In this document: in pieces, positions 24,764 to 35,693 of the stretch
Layout: every line of letters starts with the position of its first letter
Numbering within the stretch: the first letter of the stretch is position 1
Source: Paenibacillaceae bacterium ZCTH02-B3
Lineage (GTDB): Bacteria; Bacillota; Bacilli; Paenibacillales; Paenibacillaceae
Reading direction: 5' to 3'
DNA length: 48,424 nt
NCBI GenBank assembly: GCA_002159065.1
Contig: LZRV01000140.1
Coordinates: 1 to 48,424, forward strand
Position numbers and translations under genes: made by a program
The notes under the pieces: model-generated
The model's input: only the letters and a program-made list of their open reading frames with translations
What the model was told of the DNA's origin: nothing
Database searches by the model: none

Positions 24764-26332
24764 TCACACCCGGTAGTGCCGCTTAAGCAGCTCGGTCAGC
24801 CCCAGCGAATTCCCGCGCACATGCTCGGCCCTGAAAAACAGGTCGCCGGCCACCTCCGGATATTGCCGGTTGTAGACCAGCTGCTCCACGATCTCTTCCG
24901 CACGGCTCCAGCCGGTCTCGTTCGTGCCGATCTTGTAGGGCGCATGGCCGATGTACAGCATGACCCTCGTTCCCCGCACCACGTTCGCCCACCAGTCCAC
25001 CAGCTTGTCGTAGTTGGCGGCGGAAAACGCGCGGCTCCAATAGATTTGCGGGGCCACGTAGTCAACCCACTCCCGGCGGACCCAGGTGCGCACGTCGGCA
25101 AAGTTGTGATCGTAGGCGGTCATGCCCGCCCGGGTGTCGGATCCGGCGGGGTCGTCCGCCTTGTTCCGCCACACGCCGAACGGGCTCACGCCGAAGGACA
25201 CCCGGGGCTTCTCCTTGCGGATCGCCTCGCCCAGCATGCGGATGAATTCGTTCATGTTGTCTCGGCGCCAGTCGCCTTTGTCCCGGATGTTTTTCGCGTT
25301 GTATTTCCGGAACGTGTCGTCATCCGGCAGCCCGCCCGAAGGATAGAAGTAATCGTCCAGATGCACCCCGTCGATGTCGTAGCGCCGCACCACTTCCAGG
25401 ATGTCGTCGATGACGTGCTTTCTCGCCTCCGGAATGCCGGGATTGATGTACAGAACGCTTCCCGACCGGACCACCCACTCCGGATGGCGGACCGCCACAT
25501 GGCGGGGATCCAGGCCTTCCGTGGAAGTTGAGGTATGCGCGCGGAACGGGTTGAACCAGGCGTGGAATTCCATTCCCCGCCGGTGCGTCTCCGCGATCAT
25601 GAAGGCCAAAGGATCGTAGCCGGGATCCTGTCCCTGCCTGCCCGTAAGGACGGCGGACCAGGGCGCCCGTTCCGACGGATACAGCGCGTCGGCGGCCGGC
25701 CGGACCTGGACGAACACCGCGTTCATGCCGATCGCCTGCAGTTCGTCCAGGAGCTGCACGAACTCCCGCTTTTGCTTTTCGGGGTCGCCCCGCGATTCGG
25801 CGCTCGGCCAGTCGAGGTTGTAAACCGTCGTCACCCAAACGCCGCGAAGCTCCGCGCCGCCCGGCGTGGAGATCAGGATCGTTCTTGACGACTGCCGCCA
25901 TTCCACGCCAAGTCCGAGCTGTTCCGACACGAAGCGGATGGGCACCATCGTCCGGCTCTTCACGAGTTGCGGCGGATAGAGCAGCTCGGCGGGATTGCCG
26001 TTCACCAGTGCCGTTTTCTCCCCGATCGTCATGACGATGGTGCGGCCCTTCTGGGCGACGGTGACGGTTTTCGCCGCGGAGTCCCAATGGACGGACGCGC
26101 CGATGCCTTCGCCGATGAGGCGAAGCGGGACCAGGGTGACGTTATGCTTGGGCACCAGGTACGGCGCCACGTCGGAGATGAGAGGCCGGCGGTCCAGAAA
26201 GATGCGGATGTCCGAATCCTGCGCGGCCGCCGCCGTGTGCAGCCCGAACCCCGCCGAACCGAAGCCGAGCCAGACAAACACGCTGAGCAACAGCAAAACC
26301 GCTTTGCCCGTGACGCGCAACCGTTTCCCCAT
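24764..26332 (-). CDS. Secreted GHL10 (YngK/DUF187-type) glycosyl hydrolase with copper amine oxidase-like stalk domain
   Basis: This 522-residue exported protein has a signal peptide (residues 1 to about 35, ending near HTAAAAQ). Next come two copper-amine-oxidase-N-like repeats (about residues 40-160; KHNVTLVPLRLIGEGIGASV and KSRTMVPIRFVSEQLG), a cell-surface stalk module. The GHL10 TIM barrel follows from ELRGVWVTTVYNLDWPS near residue 166, with GVHLDDYFYPS and FGVSPFGVWR as conserved blocks. Relatives act on peptidoglycan-type or other glycans; the substrate here is unknown. ATG 26332 follows GGGGGCG. A terminator-like hairpin precedes the gene and another follows it. Confidence 0.9.
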   Translation of the reverse strand: MGKRLRVTGKAVLLLLSVFVWLGFGSAGFGLHTAAAAQDSDIRIFLDRRPLISDVAPYLVPKHNVTLVPLRLIGEGIGASVHWDSAAKTVTVAQKGRTIVMTIGEKTALVNGNPAELLYPPQLVKSRTMVPIRFVSEQLGLGVEWRQSSRTILISTPGGAELRGVWVTTVYNLDWPSAESRGDPEKQKREFVQLLDELQAIGMNAVFVQVRPAADALYPSERAPWSAVLTGRQGQDPGYDPLAFMIAETHRRGMEFHAWFNPFRAHTSTSTEGLDPRHVAVRHPEWVVRSGSVLYINPGIPEARKHVIDDILEVVRRYDIDGVHLDDYFYPSGGLPDDDTFRKYNAKNIRDKGDWRRDNMNEFIRMLGEAIRKEKPRVSFGVSPFGVWRNKADDPAGSDTRAGMTAYDHNFADVRTWVRREWVDYVAPQIYWSRAFSAANYDKLVDWWANVVRGTRVMLYIGHAPYKIGTNETGWSRAEEIVEQLVYNRQYPEVAGDLFFRAEHVRGNSLGLTELLKRHYRV

Positions 26333-26375
26333 TTTAACGCCCCCTGTTCCCGAACCGGACAATCCGGCCTGTCAC

Positions 26376-26402
26376 AAAAAAAACGTCTGCCCTAACAGAC
26401 GC
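26376..26402 (-). terminator. Orphan intrinsic terminator upstream of the GHL10 gene
   Basis: On the minus strand CGTCTG-TTAGGG-CAGACG is followed by eight T. It lies 44 nt before the GHL10 start, and no minus-strand gene exists upstream of it for 1.8 kb. It therefore terminates a short transcript or acts as an attenuator. Confidence 0.8.
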
Positions 26403-28213
<1,811 letters not shown>

Positions 28214-28261
28214 ACGCCGGCGGGTTCGTCCGCCATCTTTCATCTTGTCCAGCGTCGTGTC

Positions 28262-28333
28262 CGACCCGATCCGTCAGCTTCCGCGAAAGCGCGGATGCGA
28301 AAAAAAGGAAAGCTGCGGATCGGGTCGTTTTTT
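28262..28333 (+). terminator. Large nested terminator of abfA
   Basis: CGACCCGATCCG (28262-28273) pairs with CGGATCGGGTCG (28316-28327), extended inward by CAGCTT/AAGCTG and an inner CCGCG/CGCGG hairpin, then six T. Confidence 0.92.
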
Positions 28334-28444
28334 GGGCCGTGAAAAAAATTCTTCAATTCCTTATTCCACATTCCACGCATGATCGTCTGCATTTTACAAT
28401 TACTGGTGCAGGCAATAAATGGGGGGATGTGAGGTGGGACCGGG

Positions 28445-28978
28445 GTGAAAAAGGTCCGCGTGCTGCTTGCGCTGTGCTTTGGCATGGCCGTCTTGTTCGG
28501 GTGCGAATCGAATTCGGATCCCGATCTTTCCCCGGAAGAACGGACCGCCATTTCCTATTTGAAGAAACAAAAATACAAGATTGTCGAACGGCTCGGGGAA
28601 GGAAGCCGATACGTGCTGGAGCGGGAAATGTTGTCCCGGGAACCTTATTCAAGCATCTGGGCGGTACAACGAACCTCCCCCGAACCCTACTTCGGCAAGA
28701 CCATCGTCTCCTACGGGTTTATCGTAACAAATCATCCGCTGGAAAAGCTGTATTCCAACATCCGGGATAAAGACGATTTCGATGTGGAGGTGACCGTCAT
28801 GCTCTCGGAAGGGCATGTGATCGGCGGAACCTCCTTTCCGGTTTTGAAAAGCGGGGATCTGCTCGCGGGCGTGCCGTACTCCCTGGACGGCGAAGATTTG
28901 GAAGAGATTACGGGCATGAACTATGACGAATGGCTGGAAGTCTGGAAGGCGCGGTATGGCGATGCCGGGGAGCAATGA
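28445..28978 (+). CDS. Lipoprotein of unknown function
   Basis: This 177-residue protein has a type II signal peptide: basic MKKVR, a hydrophobic core and lipobox LFGC with Cys20. The mature part is acidic with no recognised domain; an N-terminal helix (EERTAISYLKKQKYKIVERL) leads into a mixed alpha/beta region. The start is GTG 28445 after GAGGTGGGAC. The gene is monocistronic and shares a bidirectional terminator with the convergent malic enzyme gene. The order and size recall small Bacillus lipoproteins of unknown role. Confidence 0.8.
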   Translation: MKKVRVLLALCFGMAVLFGCESNSDPDLSPEERTAISYLKKQKYKIVERLGEGSRYVLEREMLSREPYSSIWAVQRTSPEPYFGKTIVSYGFIVTNHPLEKLYSNIRDKDDFDVEVTVMLSEGHVIGGTSFPVLKSGDLLAGVPYSLDGEDLEEITGMNYDEWLEVWKARYGDAGEQ

Positions 28979-29025
28979 AAAGACGCTTCCCGTTCCGCGC
29001 GGGGCGCGGCCCGGGAAGCGTCTTT
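28978..29025. terminator. Bidirectional terminator
   Basis: AAAGACGCTTCCCG (28978-28991) is exactly complementary to CGGGAAGCGTCTTT (29012-29025). Both ends give a short T run on the relevant strand, serving the convergent lipoprotein and malic enzyme genes. Confidence 0.88.
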
Positions 29026-29040
29026 CGCTTTATGCCGTTT

Positions 29041-30444
29041 TCACCGGAAATCGGGCGGCGTCCGGCGCGCCACGCCGGTCAGGATGGCCGCTTCGATCAC
29101 CGCCCGGCGCACCTTGGCCACCACGTGTTCGTTGAAAATGCTGGGAATGATGTAGTGCTCGTTCAGTTCGTGTTCCGTCACCACCGACGCGATGGCCCGC
29201 GCAGCGGCCAGCTTGATGGGCTCGTTCACGCAGCGCGCCCGGCAATCGAGGACGCCCCTGAAAATGCCGGGAAAGGCCAGCACGTTGTTGATCTGGTTGG
29301 GATAATCGCTGCGGCCGGTGGCGAACACCCGCACGTGCGGCATGGCGACGTCGGGATCGATCTCGGGATCGGGATTGGCCATGGCGAACACGATGGGGTC
29401 CGGCGCCATGTTGCGGATGTCTTCCAGCGTGAGCACACCGGGACGCGAAACGCCGATGAAGACGTCGGCTCCCTTGATCACTTCCCGCAGGGATCCCGCC
29501 TGGTCTTCCACCTGCGGCTGGTTCGCCAGCCACTGCCACATCGGGTTGTCGTACTTGCCGCCGCGAACGATGGCGCCGTCCCTGTCCACCGGCACAAGAT
29601 GCCGGACCCCCGCGCCCAGCAGCATCTTGCAAATGGACACGCCCGCGGCGCCGACGCCGTTGACGACCACACGAATCCGGTCCATGCGTTTGCCGACGAC
29701 CTTGAGGGCGTTGATGAGCCCGGCGGTCACCACGATGGCGGTGCCGTGCTGGTCGTCGTGGAAGACGGGAATGTCCAATTCTTCCGACAGCCGCCGTTCG
29801 ATTTCGAAGCAGCGCGGCGCGGCGATGTCTTCCAGGTTGATGCCGCCGAAGATGGGGCTGATGGCTTTGACGATACGAATGATTTCCTCCGTGTCGGTGG
29901 TGTCCAAGCAGATCGGAAAAGCGTCCACGCCGGCGAGCTGCTTGAACAGCATCGCCTTCCCTTCCATGACGGGCGCGGCGGCGTGCGGGCCGACATTGCC
30001 GAGACCGAGCACCGACGTGCCGTCTGTAACCACCGCGATGGTGTTGCGCTTGATCGTCAGGGAATACGCCTTGTTGCGGTCCTCATGGATGGCCATGGCC
30101 ACCTTGGCCACGCCGGGCGTGTACACCCGCGACAGGTCTTCCCGGTTCTTGATGGGCAAATTCGGCTGAATGGAAATCTTGCCCCCCAAATGCACCAGGA
30201 ACGTCCGGTCGGACACGTTGATGAGCTTGATGCCTTCCAGGTTGCGCAGCGATTCCACCACCCGGGAAGAAGCCGATTCGCTCACTTCCACGGTGATGTC
30301 CCGCACGGATTCTTTCGGCCCCGACCGGATGACGTCGATGGAGACGATGTCTCCTCCCGCGTTGCTGATGGCAGAGGCCACGTCCCCAAAGGTCACTTTT
30401 TCATGGTTCAGCTCCACCCTGGCAATGATGCTCGTTTTTGCCAA
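29041..30444 (-). CDS. NAD(P)-dependent malic enzyme with N-terminal ACT domain
   Basis: This 467-residue enzyme decarboxylates malate to pyruvate. An N-terminal ACT domain (residues about 5-80, SIIARVELNHEKVTFGDVAS onward) suggests amino acid or effector control. The malic domain follows with SRVYTPGVAKV (catalytic Tyr), then HDDQHGTAIV with metal-binding Asp residues, and the Rossmann motif VVNGVGAAGVSI. The frame is open to 30603, but TTG 30444 is seven nucleotides from a GGGGG ribosome site and begins right before the ACT domain. With glpX and ccpN nearby it fits carbon flow between malate, pyruvate and gluconeogenesis. It may be a YtsJ/MaeB-type enzyme. Confidence 0.94.
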   Translation of the reverse strand: MAKTSIIARVELNHEKVTFGDVASAISNAGGDIVSIDVIRSGPKESVRDITVEVSESASSRVVESLRNLEGIKLINVSDRTFLVHLGGKISIQPNLPIKNREDLSRVYTPGVAKVAMAIHEDRNKAYSLTIKRNTIAVVTDGTSVLGLGNVGPHAAAPVMEGKAMLFKQLAGVDAFPICLDTTDTEEIIRIVKAISPIFGGINLEDIAAPRCFEIERRLSEELDIPVFHDDQHGTAIVVTAGLINALKVVGKRMDRIRVVVNGVGAAGVSICKMLLGAGVRHLVPVDRDGAIVRGGKYDNPMWQWLANQPQVEDQAGSLREVIKGADVFIGVSRPGVLTLEDIRNMAPDPIVFAMANPDPEIDPDVAMPHVRVFATGRSDYPNQINNVLAFPGIFRGVLDCRARCVNEPIKLAAARAIASVVTEHELNEHYIIPSIFNEHVVAKVRRAVIEAAILTGVARRTPPDFR

Positions 30445-30522
30445 ATCCGTTCCCCCTGCCTGATTTTTTGTATTTTCTGCGGCTTCCGTTGCCGTGTCTG
30501 CGACTATCATCATAACACAAAT

Positions 30523-30561
30523 CCCCGCTCCTGTGGGCGGGAAAGGCTCCCTGGAGCGGGG
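30523..30561 (-). other. Hairpin between lutC and malic enzyme gene
   Basis: CCCCGCTC (30523-30530) pairs with GAGCGGGG (30554-30561). It lies 46 nt after the lutC stop with only ATTTGTG following on the minus strand, so it is a weak candidate terminator for lutABC. Confidence 0.4.
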
Positions 30562-30606
30562 AAACGGCAAAGGTTTGGCGCCTGCCGATCCGGGCCGGCG
30601 CAAGGC

Positions 30607-31338
30607 TTACGCGTCCACAATCAGCGCATAGACGATTCCCGGTCCGTGTACGCCGATCGTCAGGTCGTTCTCGATATCCGCGGAGCGGCTCGGCCCGGAA
30701 ATGAAGTGGACGCCCGCCGGCAAGCCTTCCCGCCCCGTTTCGTCAAAACGGGACAGCACTTCTCCCAACCTTGTAAACAGCCGGCCGGCAGGGATGACCG
30801 CCGCCAGCGCCGGCGGCAGGAGACTTACGGAACGGCCTTTGCCCCGCGCGGACAGCGTCACGATGGAGGCGGTATGGGCGACGGCGAAATCCGCCAGAAC
30901 GACGCCCATGCCGGCGCCGGCCGCACGGGCGATCCAATCCTCCGCCGGATCTTCGTTCCAGACCCGCACCTCTACGCCCGGAAGCAGCGATTCGAGGCCG
31001 AGACCGGCCAGCACCGGCTCATCCTGGCGGATCACGGCGGGGACGCCGAGCTCCAGCGCCTTGTCCGCGATGAAGCGCGCCGCTTCCGCAAGGCCGGACA
31101 CACGGAAGGCGTGCCCGCCAGAAGCCCGGAAATTGGCGATGAAACGTTCGATGCGCTCCTCCGGGGACAGTTCGTATTCCTTCCAAAAATCCGGCGCGCC
31201 GCGGAACGGATGGGGCGGCGGCTCCGTTACCCGCGGGCGTCCCAGTTTCGCGGCGAGGGCGTCGAGGAACGCCTGCTGCCGGCGGCGCGATTCGGCGTCC
31301 AGGCCGGCCAGCCATTCGCGGTAGGCTTCATCCGCCAT
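30607..31338 (-). CDS. lutC: Lactate utilisation protein LutC (LUD domain)
   Basis: This 243-residue LUD-domain subunit belongs to the LutABC complex that oxidises L-lactate to pyruvate. The pattern VVLADFAVAHTASIVTLSAR with the nearby SLLPPALAAVI is typical of the family, and the end reads IENDLTIGVHGPG. Of two in-frame ATGs (31347, 31338), the second is better spaced after AAGGAGG. It overlaps the end of lutB by 11 nt, supporting translational coupling. Confidence 0.93.
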   Translation of the reverse strand: MADEAYREWLAGLDAESRRRQQAFLDALAAKLGRPRVTEPPPHPFRGAPDFWKEYELSPEERIERFIANFRASGGHAFRVSGLAEAARFIADKALELGVPAVIRQDEPVLAGLGLESLLPGVEVRVWNEDPAEDWIARAAGAGMGVVLADFAVAHTASIVTLSARGKGRSVSLLPPALAAVIPAGRLFTRLGEVLSRFDETGREGLPAGVHFISGPSRSADIENDLTIGVHGPGIVYALIVDA

Positions 31339-32860
31339 GCCGCTCATCGCCTCCTTCCCGTTTTTCCGCCTGCCGCCGCCGCAGCGCTTCTTCCAGGCGC
31401 CGGCGCACGGCGGGGTCCATCGCGGCCGGTTCCCGTTCCAGCTCCAACCGCAGGCCCGTCCAGCGCTCGCGGAACGGCTCCGCGGCCGGGGCGGGAAACA
31501 CGCGGTGGCGGGTCCAGCCCGCCAGCGGTCCGATCCGCGCCCGGATGAAGCCGTCCCGCGCGATAGGCTTTACGGCCAGCCGGCCCAGGCGGAGCGCCCC
31601 TTTCAGCCGTCCCGCGCTTCCCATGACGGCCGCGTACGCCCGCATGGCGAGCGCTTCCGGGCGCTTCGCGCGGCCGGCTTCCACCTTGCGGCGGCGCAAA
31701 GCGACCAGCATGTCGTGCAGCGGAATCTTCACCGGGCAGGCTTCGGCGCAGGCGCCGCACAGGCTGGACGCGTCGGCGACGTCGTCCCATTCGGCGACGT
31801 TCTTCCGGAAAGCGGGCTTCAGCACCGCTCCGATGGGACCGGTGTAGGTGCCGCCGTAGGCGTGGCCGCCGATGTGACGGTACACCGGGCAGACGTTCAG
31901 GCAGGCTCCGCAGCGGATGCAGTTCAGAAGCTCCTGAAACTCCGGATCCCCGAGCTGAAGGGAGCGGCCGTTGTCCACGATGACGATGTGCAGTTCCTCA
32001 GGCCCGTCCCCGTCGCCCGGCCGCCTCGGGCCCGAGATGCCGGACATGTATACGGTGAGCCGCTGGCCGGTGGCGGAACGCGGCAGCAGCGTGGCCATGA
32101 CTTCCAGATCGGCCCACGTCGGAATGATCCGCTCCATGCCCATCAGCGTGATCTGCGTTTTCGGCAGGGTGCTGACCATTCGCGCGTTGCCTTCGTTTTC
32201 GAACACCACGATGGAACCGGTTTCGGCGATGGCGAAGTTGCAGCCGGTCATGCCGATGTCCGCGGCGAGGAACACTTCCCGCATCCTGCGGCGGACGAAA
32301 GCGGCCAGCGCAGGCGTGTCCGTCGGCAGTTCCTCCCCCGCCTCCTTCGACAAGAGGTCGGCGGTCTGGCGGCGATTCTTGTGGATGGACGGGATGATGA
32401 GGTGGGACGGCGTTTCGCCGGCCAGCTGGACGATGTATTCGCCCAGATCGGTTTCTACGGGCTTTACGCCGATGTTTTCCAGCGCCCGGTTCAGATGCAG
32501 CTCTTCCGTGACCATCGACTTCGATTTGGCCACCATCCGGGCGCCTTTGCGCTCCGCGATGGCCAGCACGATGCGCACCGCCTCTTCCGCCGATTCCGCA
32601 AAATGGACATGCGCCCCGTTGGCCCTGGCGTTTTCGGCAAACCGGTTCAGGTAGTAATCGAGATGGGCGATGGTGTGGGACCGGATTTGCCTGCCCCGTT
32701 CCCGCCACGCTTCCCAGTTGCCCTGTTCCCCGGCCGCCTGCAGCCTGGCGTTGCGGAGCCGGTCGGTCGTAAAGCGGACCGCCTGGCGCAGGAAATCGTT
32801 CCGCAGGGCTTCCTTCGCGCGTTCTTTTACCGTTTTGGCCGCCGTTTCCGACCCGCTCAT
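31328..32860 (-). CDS. lutB: Lactate utilisation iron-sulfur protein LutB
   Basis: This 510-residue subunit combines an N-terminal LUD domain (about residues 60-290, with MVTEELHLNRALE and GCNFAIAETGSIVVFENEGN) and a C-terminal ferredoxin-like module with two 4Fe-4S sites, CIRCGACLNVCPVY and CGACAEACPVK. The C-terminal ~110 residues are Arg-rich and basic. ATG 32860 overlaps the lutA stop (ATGA). The role is electron transfer in L-lactate oxidation at the cytoplasmic face. Confidence 0.95.
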   Translation of the reverse strand: MSGSETAAKTVKERAKEALRNDFLRQAVRFTTDRLRNARLQAAGEQGNWEAWRERGRQIRSHTIAHLDYYLNRFAENARANGAHVHFAESAEEAVRIVLAIAERKGARMVAKSKSMVTEELHLNRALENIGVKPVETDLGEYIVQLAGETPSHLIIPSIHKNRRQTADLLSKEAGEELPTDTPALAAFVRRRMREVFLAADIGMTGCNFAIAETGSIVVFENEGNARMVSTLPKTQITLMGMERIIPTWADLEVMATLLPRSATGQRLTVYMSGISGPRRPGDGDGPEELHIVIVDNGRSLQLGDPEFQELLNCIRCGACLNVCPVYRHIGGHAYGGTYTGPIGAVLKPAFRKNVAEWDDVADASSLCGACAEACPVKIPLHDMLVALRRRKVEAGRAKRPEALAMRAYAAVMGSAGRLKGALRLGRLAVKPIARDGFIRARIGPLAGWTRHRVFPAPAAEPFRERWTGLRLELEREPAAMDPAVRRRLEEALRRRQAEKREGGDERHGG

Positions 32861-33585
32861 GCCCCGCTCACCCCTTCGTACAAGAGTTCCGCCAGGTGCA
32901 GGACCCTGAGCGGCCGCCCGCGGTGCCGGAGATGCCCTCCGATGTTCATGAGGCACCCCATGTCCGAACCGGTCAGCACCTCGGCCTCGGTCTCCAGCAC
33001 GTGTTCCGCTTTCTCGGCGACCATGGCGCCGGAAATGTCGGACATTTTGACGGAAAACGTGCCGCCGAATCCGCAACAGTCTTCCGCGTACGGCAGCGGC
33101 ACCAGCTCCAGGCCCGCGACATTGCGGAGCAGCCGCTCCGGCTCGTCGCGGACGCCAAGGAGGCGGCTGCCGTGGCAGGACGGGTGGTAGGTCACCTTGT
33201 GCGGGAATTTCGCGCCCAGATCGTCAATCCCCAGCACGTCCACGAAAAACTGCGAAAATTCGTAGGTTTTGCCGCAAAGCTCTTCGGCCTTGGCCTGGGC
33301 GGACGGGTCGCCGCGGAAAAGCTCCCGGTAGCGGTGCAGCATGTGGACGCAGGAGCCGGACGGGGACACGACGAAATCGCTGTCCGCGAAGGCGTCCAGC
33401 AGCGTCCTTGCGGCGGCGCGGGCTTCTTCCCAGTAACCGCTGTTGAAGGCGGACTGGCCGCAGCACGTCTGGGCGGACGGGAAATCCGTCCGGATGCCGT
33501 GGCGGGCCAGCAGGCGGACCATCGCCTCTCCTACCCTCGGATAAAAAGCGTCACAGAGACAGGTGATGAACAGCGAGACCTTCAT
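32857..33585 (-). CDS. lutA: Lactate utilisation protein LutA (CCG-domain subunit)
   Basis: This 242-residue protein has two cysteine-rich CCG domains as in glycolate oxidase GlcF and heterodisulfide reductase: SAQTCCGQSAFNSG near residue 38 and AEDCCGFGGTFSVK near residue 166. VTYHPSCHGSRLLG is a further conserved block. It is the first gene of lutABC. The upstream gap of about 620 bp contains an extended -10 promoter near 33974, which would give a leader of about 380 nt. Confidence 0.95.
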   Translation of the reverse strand: MKVSLFITCLCDAFYPRVGEAMVRLLARHGIRTDFPSAQTCCGQSAFNSGYWEEARAAARTLLDAFADSDFVVSPSGSCVHMLHRYRELFRGDPSAQAKAEELCGKTYEFSQFFVDVLGIDDLGAKFPHKVTYHPSCHGSRLLGVRDEPERLLRNVAGLELVPLPYAEDCCGFGGTFSVKMSDISGAMVAEKAEHVLETEAEVLTGSDMGCLMNIGGHLRHRGRPLRVLHLAELLYEGVSGA

Positions 33586-33966
33586 GATGCAAGCTCCCCT
33601 CTCTCAGACGGCTGTCCACGTGATATTCCTCCAGCGAATGCTCGGCCGTCGATCCCACGAAGGACAGCGACTGGTGGGCAGCAGACCGCCGTCGGAAATC
33701 AACCGGATGCGCTCGCCCCTCACCCCGGGCGGATCGCTCGGTTCGGAAATCCGGATGCCGCCGGGCCTCCTTAGGTCCGCACCGGGTTATGACGGACCGG
33801 TCGTTTCGGTCCTATCACCGGTCCTTTCGTATTGCGTTCTTGGCTTCCCCCACGGTCAAAACCGGGGACACCGTCACAAAAAGGCGATCAATCGGCAAGA
33901 AACCAAGCGAGAGCATGACCGTCTCCCCATCCATATGCTTTTTCCGTAAGCTTTCATTGATTTCTG
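33586..33966 (-). other. Predicted long untranslated leader of lutABC
   Basis: No protein gene is supported between the lutA start and the promoter near 33974. The minus strand contains GGACCGGT/ACCGGTCC arms (33794-33801, 33817-33824) able to form a hairpin, and a short frame starting ATGCTCTCG after GGGGAGA. Open frames through the region lack good starts. It may be a structured regulatory leader; no known riboswitch motif was recognised. Confidence 0.4.
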
Positions 33967-33973
33967 AAAAAAT

Positions 33974-33982
33974 ATTATAGCA
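33974..33982 (-). promoter_or_regulatory. Extended -10 promoter for lutABC
   Basis: TGCTATAAT on the minus strand is a perfect extended -10 (TGnTATAAT). The -35 position at 17 bp (GCCAGG) is poor, as is usual for extended -10 promoters. Confidence 0.5.
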
Positions 33983-34068
33983 TGTTATACTACGATCCTG
34001 GCGTCGTTGCATGGCGAGTGAGGAACACGGGAATGACCGTCACCACAGTGCAGGGACATTTGGACTTT

Positions 34069-34092
34069 AAAAAACGCCCCGTAACGGGACGT
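34069..34092 (-). terminator. Terminator of the amine-catabolism operon
   Basis: On the minus strand ACGTCCCG-TTA-CGGGGCGT is followed by TTTTTAAAG. It lies about 110 nt after the aminotransferase stop. Confidence 0.78.
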
Positions 34093-34204
34093 TGCAAAAA
34101 TTCGGCAATCATGTCCGATGAATGCGGGGACGGCCGAGGCATGTGGGGAACGGCTCCGGCACGAAAACGGAGGACTCGCAGCCCCTCTTGCGCCTTCTTC
34201 TTTC

Positions 34205-35581
34205 TTACGCGGAAGCCGCTTGTTTTTCCAGTTCCGCCAGACTCCTTTCCAGCACCTCCAAAATCTCGCCGATCTGTTTTTCGTTCGTGACCAGAGGCGG
34301 GCACAGGGCCACAATATCCGTTCCGTCGATCATGATCGCCCTCGTGATCAATCCGCGCTCCATCGCCAGCTGAAACAATCTGGCCGCAGCCTTGAAAGAG
34401 GCTTCGAACGGCGCCTTGCTCTCCTTGTCCCGCACCAGTTCGACGGATGCGATCAAACCTTTGCCCATGACGTTGCCGACCAGCGGCGAGCGCTCCTGAA
34501 GTTCCCGCAGGCCTTCCAGCAACCGGAAGCCCATCCGCTCGGCGTTGTCGACGAGCCGTTCGCGTTCGATGATTTCGATATTTTTCAGGGCCACGGCGCA
34601 GCAGGTCGGATGACCGCTGTAGGTGAATCCGTGCGGAAGCACGTAGCCGTCGGGAGTCGATTCGGCGAGCCGCCGTCGAATCGGCTCACGGATCGCGACA
34701 CCTCCGAGCGGAACGTATCCGCTCGTCACGCCTTTCGCAAACGTCAGCACGTCCGGCACGACATCATCGTGCATTACGCCGAACCAGCGTCCGGTTCGGC
34801 CGAACCCGGTTATGACTTCGTCGGCGATCATCAGCAAGCCGTACTCGTCGCACAGTTCGCGGACACGGCGCAAATATCCCTCGGGCGGAACGATGACGCC
34901 TCCGGCGCCTTGCACCGGTTCCACAATGACGGCGGCGACGGTCTGCGGCCCCTCCCGCTCGATAATCTCCCTCATGCTGTCGATGGAGCAACCGCCGTCG
35001 CACGCACCGGCACAGGCGGTGCAGCGATAGCGGTACGGCGTTTCAGCCAGAAAAAACCCTTCCGCGAGCGGTCCCCCCATCTGCCGGAAAGAGGGGATGC
35101 CCGTGGCGCTTGCGGCACCCATCGTTACGCCGTGATACGCCCTTTTGCGGGAAATGATCTTGTAACGCTCGGGTTGCCCGATCATTTTGAAATAATGGCG
35201 CACGATCTTGAATGCGGTGTCGTTCGCCTCGGACCCGCCGGAAGTGAACATCACCGCGTTCAAATCGCCGGGCATCAGATCGGCCAGCTTCGCGGCCAAA
35301 CGGATCATCGGTTCGTGGGTAAACCGGTTGAACGCGTGGGAAAACGCCAATTTTTTCATTTGTTCGGCAGCCGCTTCGGCCAGCTCCGCCCGGCCGTGTC
35401 CGACATTCACATTCCAAAGCGAGGACAGTCCGTCGATGTACCGCTTTCCATCCGTATCATACAAATAAATGCCTTCGCCTCGCTCCATCGTGACCAGCGG
35501 TCCCTGCTTGTAATGATCGGCCAGCGGGCTGGTCGGATGAAGGATATGTCTCATGTCGAGTTCACGGAGCGACGGGATCAT
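34205..35581 (-). CDS. Class III (omega) aminotransferase
   Basis: This 458-residue PLP-dependent aminotransferase belongs to the omega-amino acid:pyruvate/putrescine branch. The PLP site shows IADEVITGFGRTGRWFG and the Schiff-base Lys in TFAKGVTSGYVPLGG. A Cys-rich stretch CTACAGACDGGC near residue 175 is a common insert in this branch. ATG 35581 follows AAGGAG at long spacing; the next ATG, 10 codons on, is an alternative. It is the last gene of the operon. Next to aldehyde dehydrogenase and alanine dehydrogenase, its likely role is to move the amino group of putrescine, GABA or a similar amine to pyruvate. Confidence 0.92.
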   Translation of the reverse strand: MIPSLRELDMRHILHPTSPLADHYKQGPLVTMERGEGIYLYDTDGKRYIDGLSSLWNVNVGHGRAELAEAAAEQMKKLAFSHAFNRFTHEPMIRLAAKLADLMPGDLNAVMFTSGGSEANDTAFKIVRHYFKMIGQPERYKIISRKRAYHGVTMGAASATGIPSFRQMGGPLAEGFFLAETPYRYRCTACAGACDGGCSIDSMREIIEREGPQTVAAVIVEPVQGAGGVIVPPEGYLRRVRELCDEYGLLMIADEVITGFGRTGRWFGVMHDDVVPDVLTFAKGVTSGYVPLGGVAIREPIRRRLAESTPDGYVLPHGFTYSGHPTCCAVALKNIEIIERERLVDNAERMGFRLLEGLRELQERSPLVGNVMGKGLIASVELVRDKESKAPFEASFKAAARLFQLAMERGLITRAIMIDGTDIVALCPPLVTNEKQIGEILEVLERSLAELEKQAASA

Positions 35582-35654
35582 GGAAAACGGACACTCCTTT
35601 CCGCAGAGCAGTTTTTCTCGGGAGCCAATCATTCCGGCACGTTCAATGCTTAAG

Positions 35655-35681
35655 GAGCCCGGACCTCTTTCCGCCGGGCTC
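35655..35681 (-). other. GC-rich hairpin between ald and the aminotransferase gene
   Basis: GAGCCCGG (35655-35662) pairs with CCGGGCTC (35674-35681) across an 11-nt loop. No T run follows, so it is more likely a processing or attenuation hairpin than a full terminator. Confidence 0.45.
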
Positions 35682-35693
35682 GCGGTCGACACC

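Noticed and set aside
33551-33830. Open minus-strand frame upstream of and running into lutA
   Set aside because: It has no start codon with a ribosome site, ends inside lutA and shows no recognisable family.
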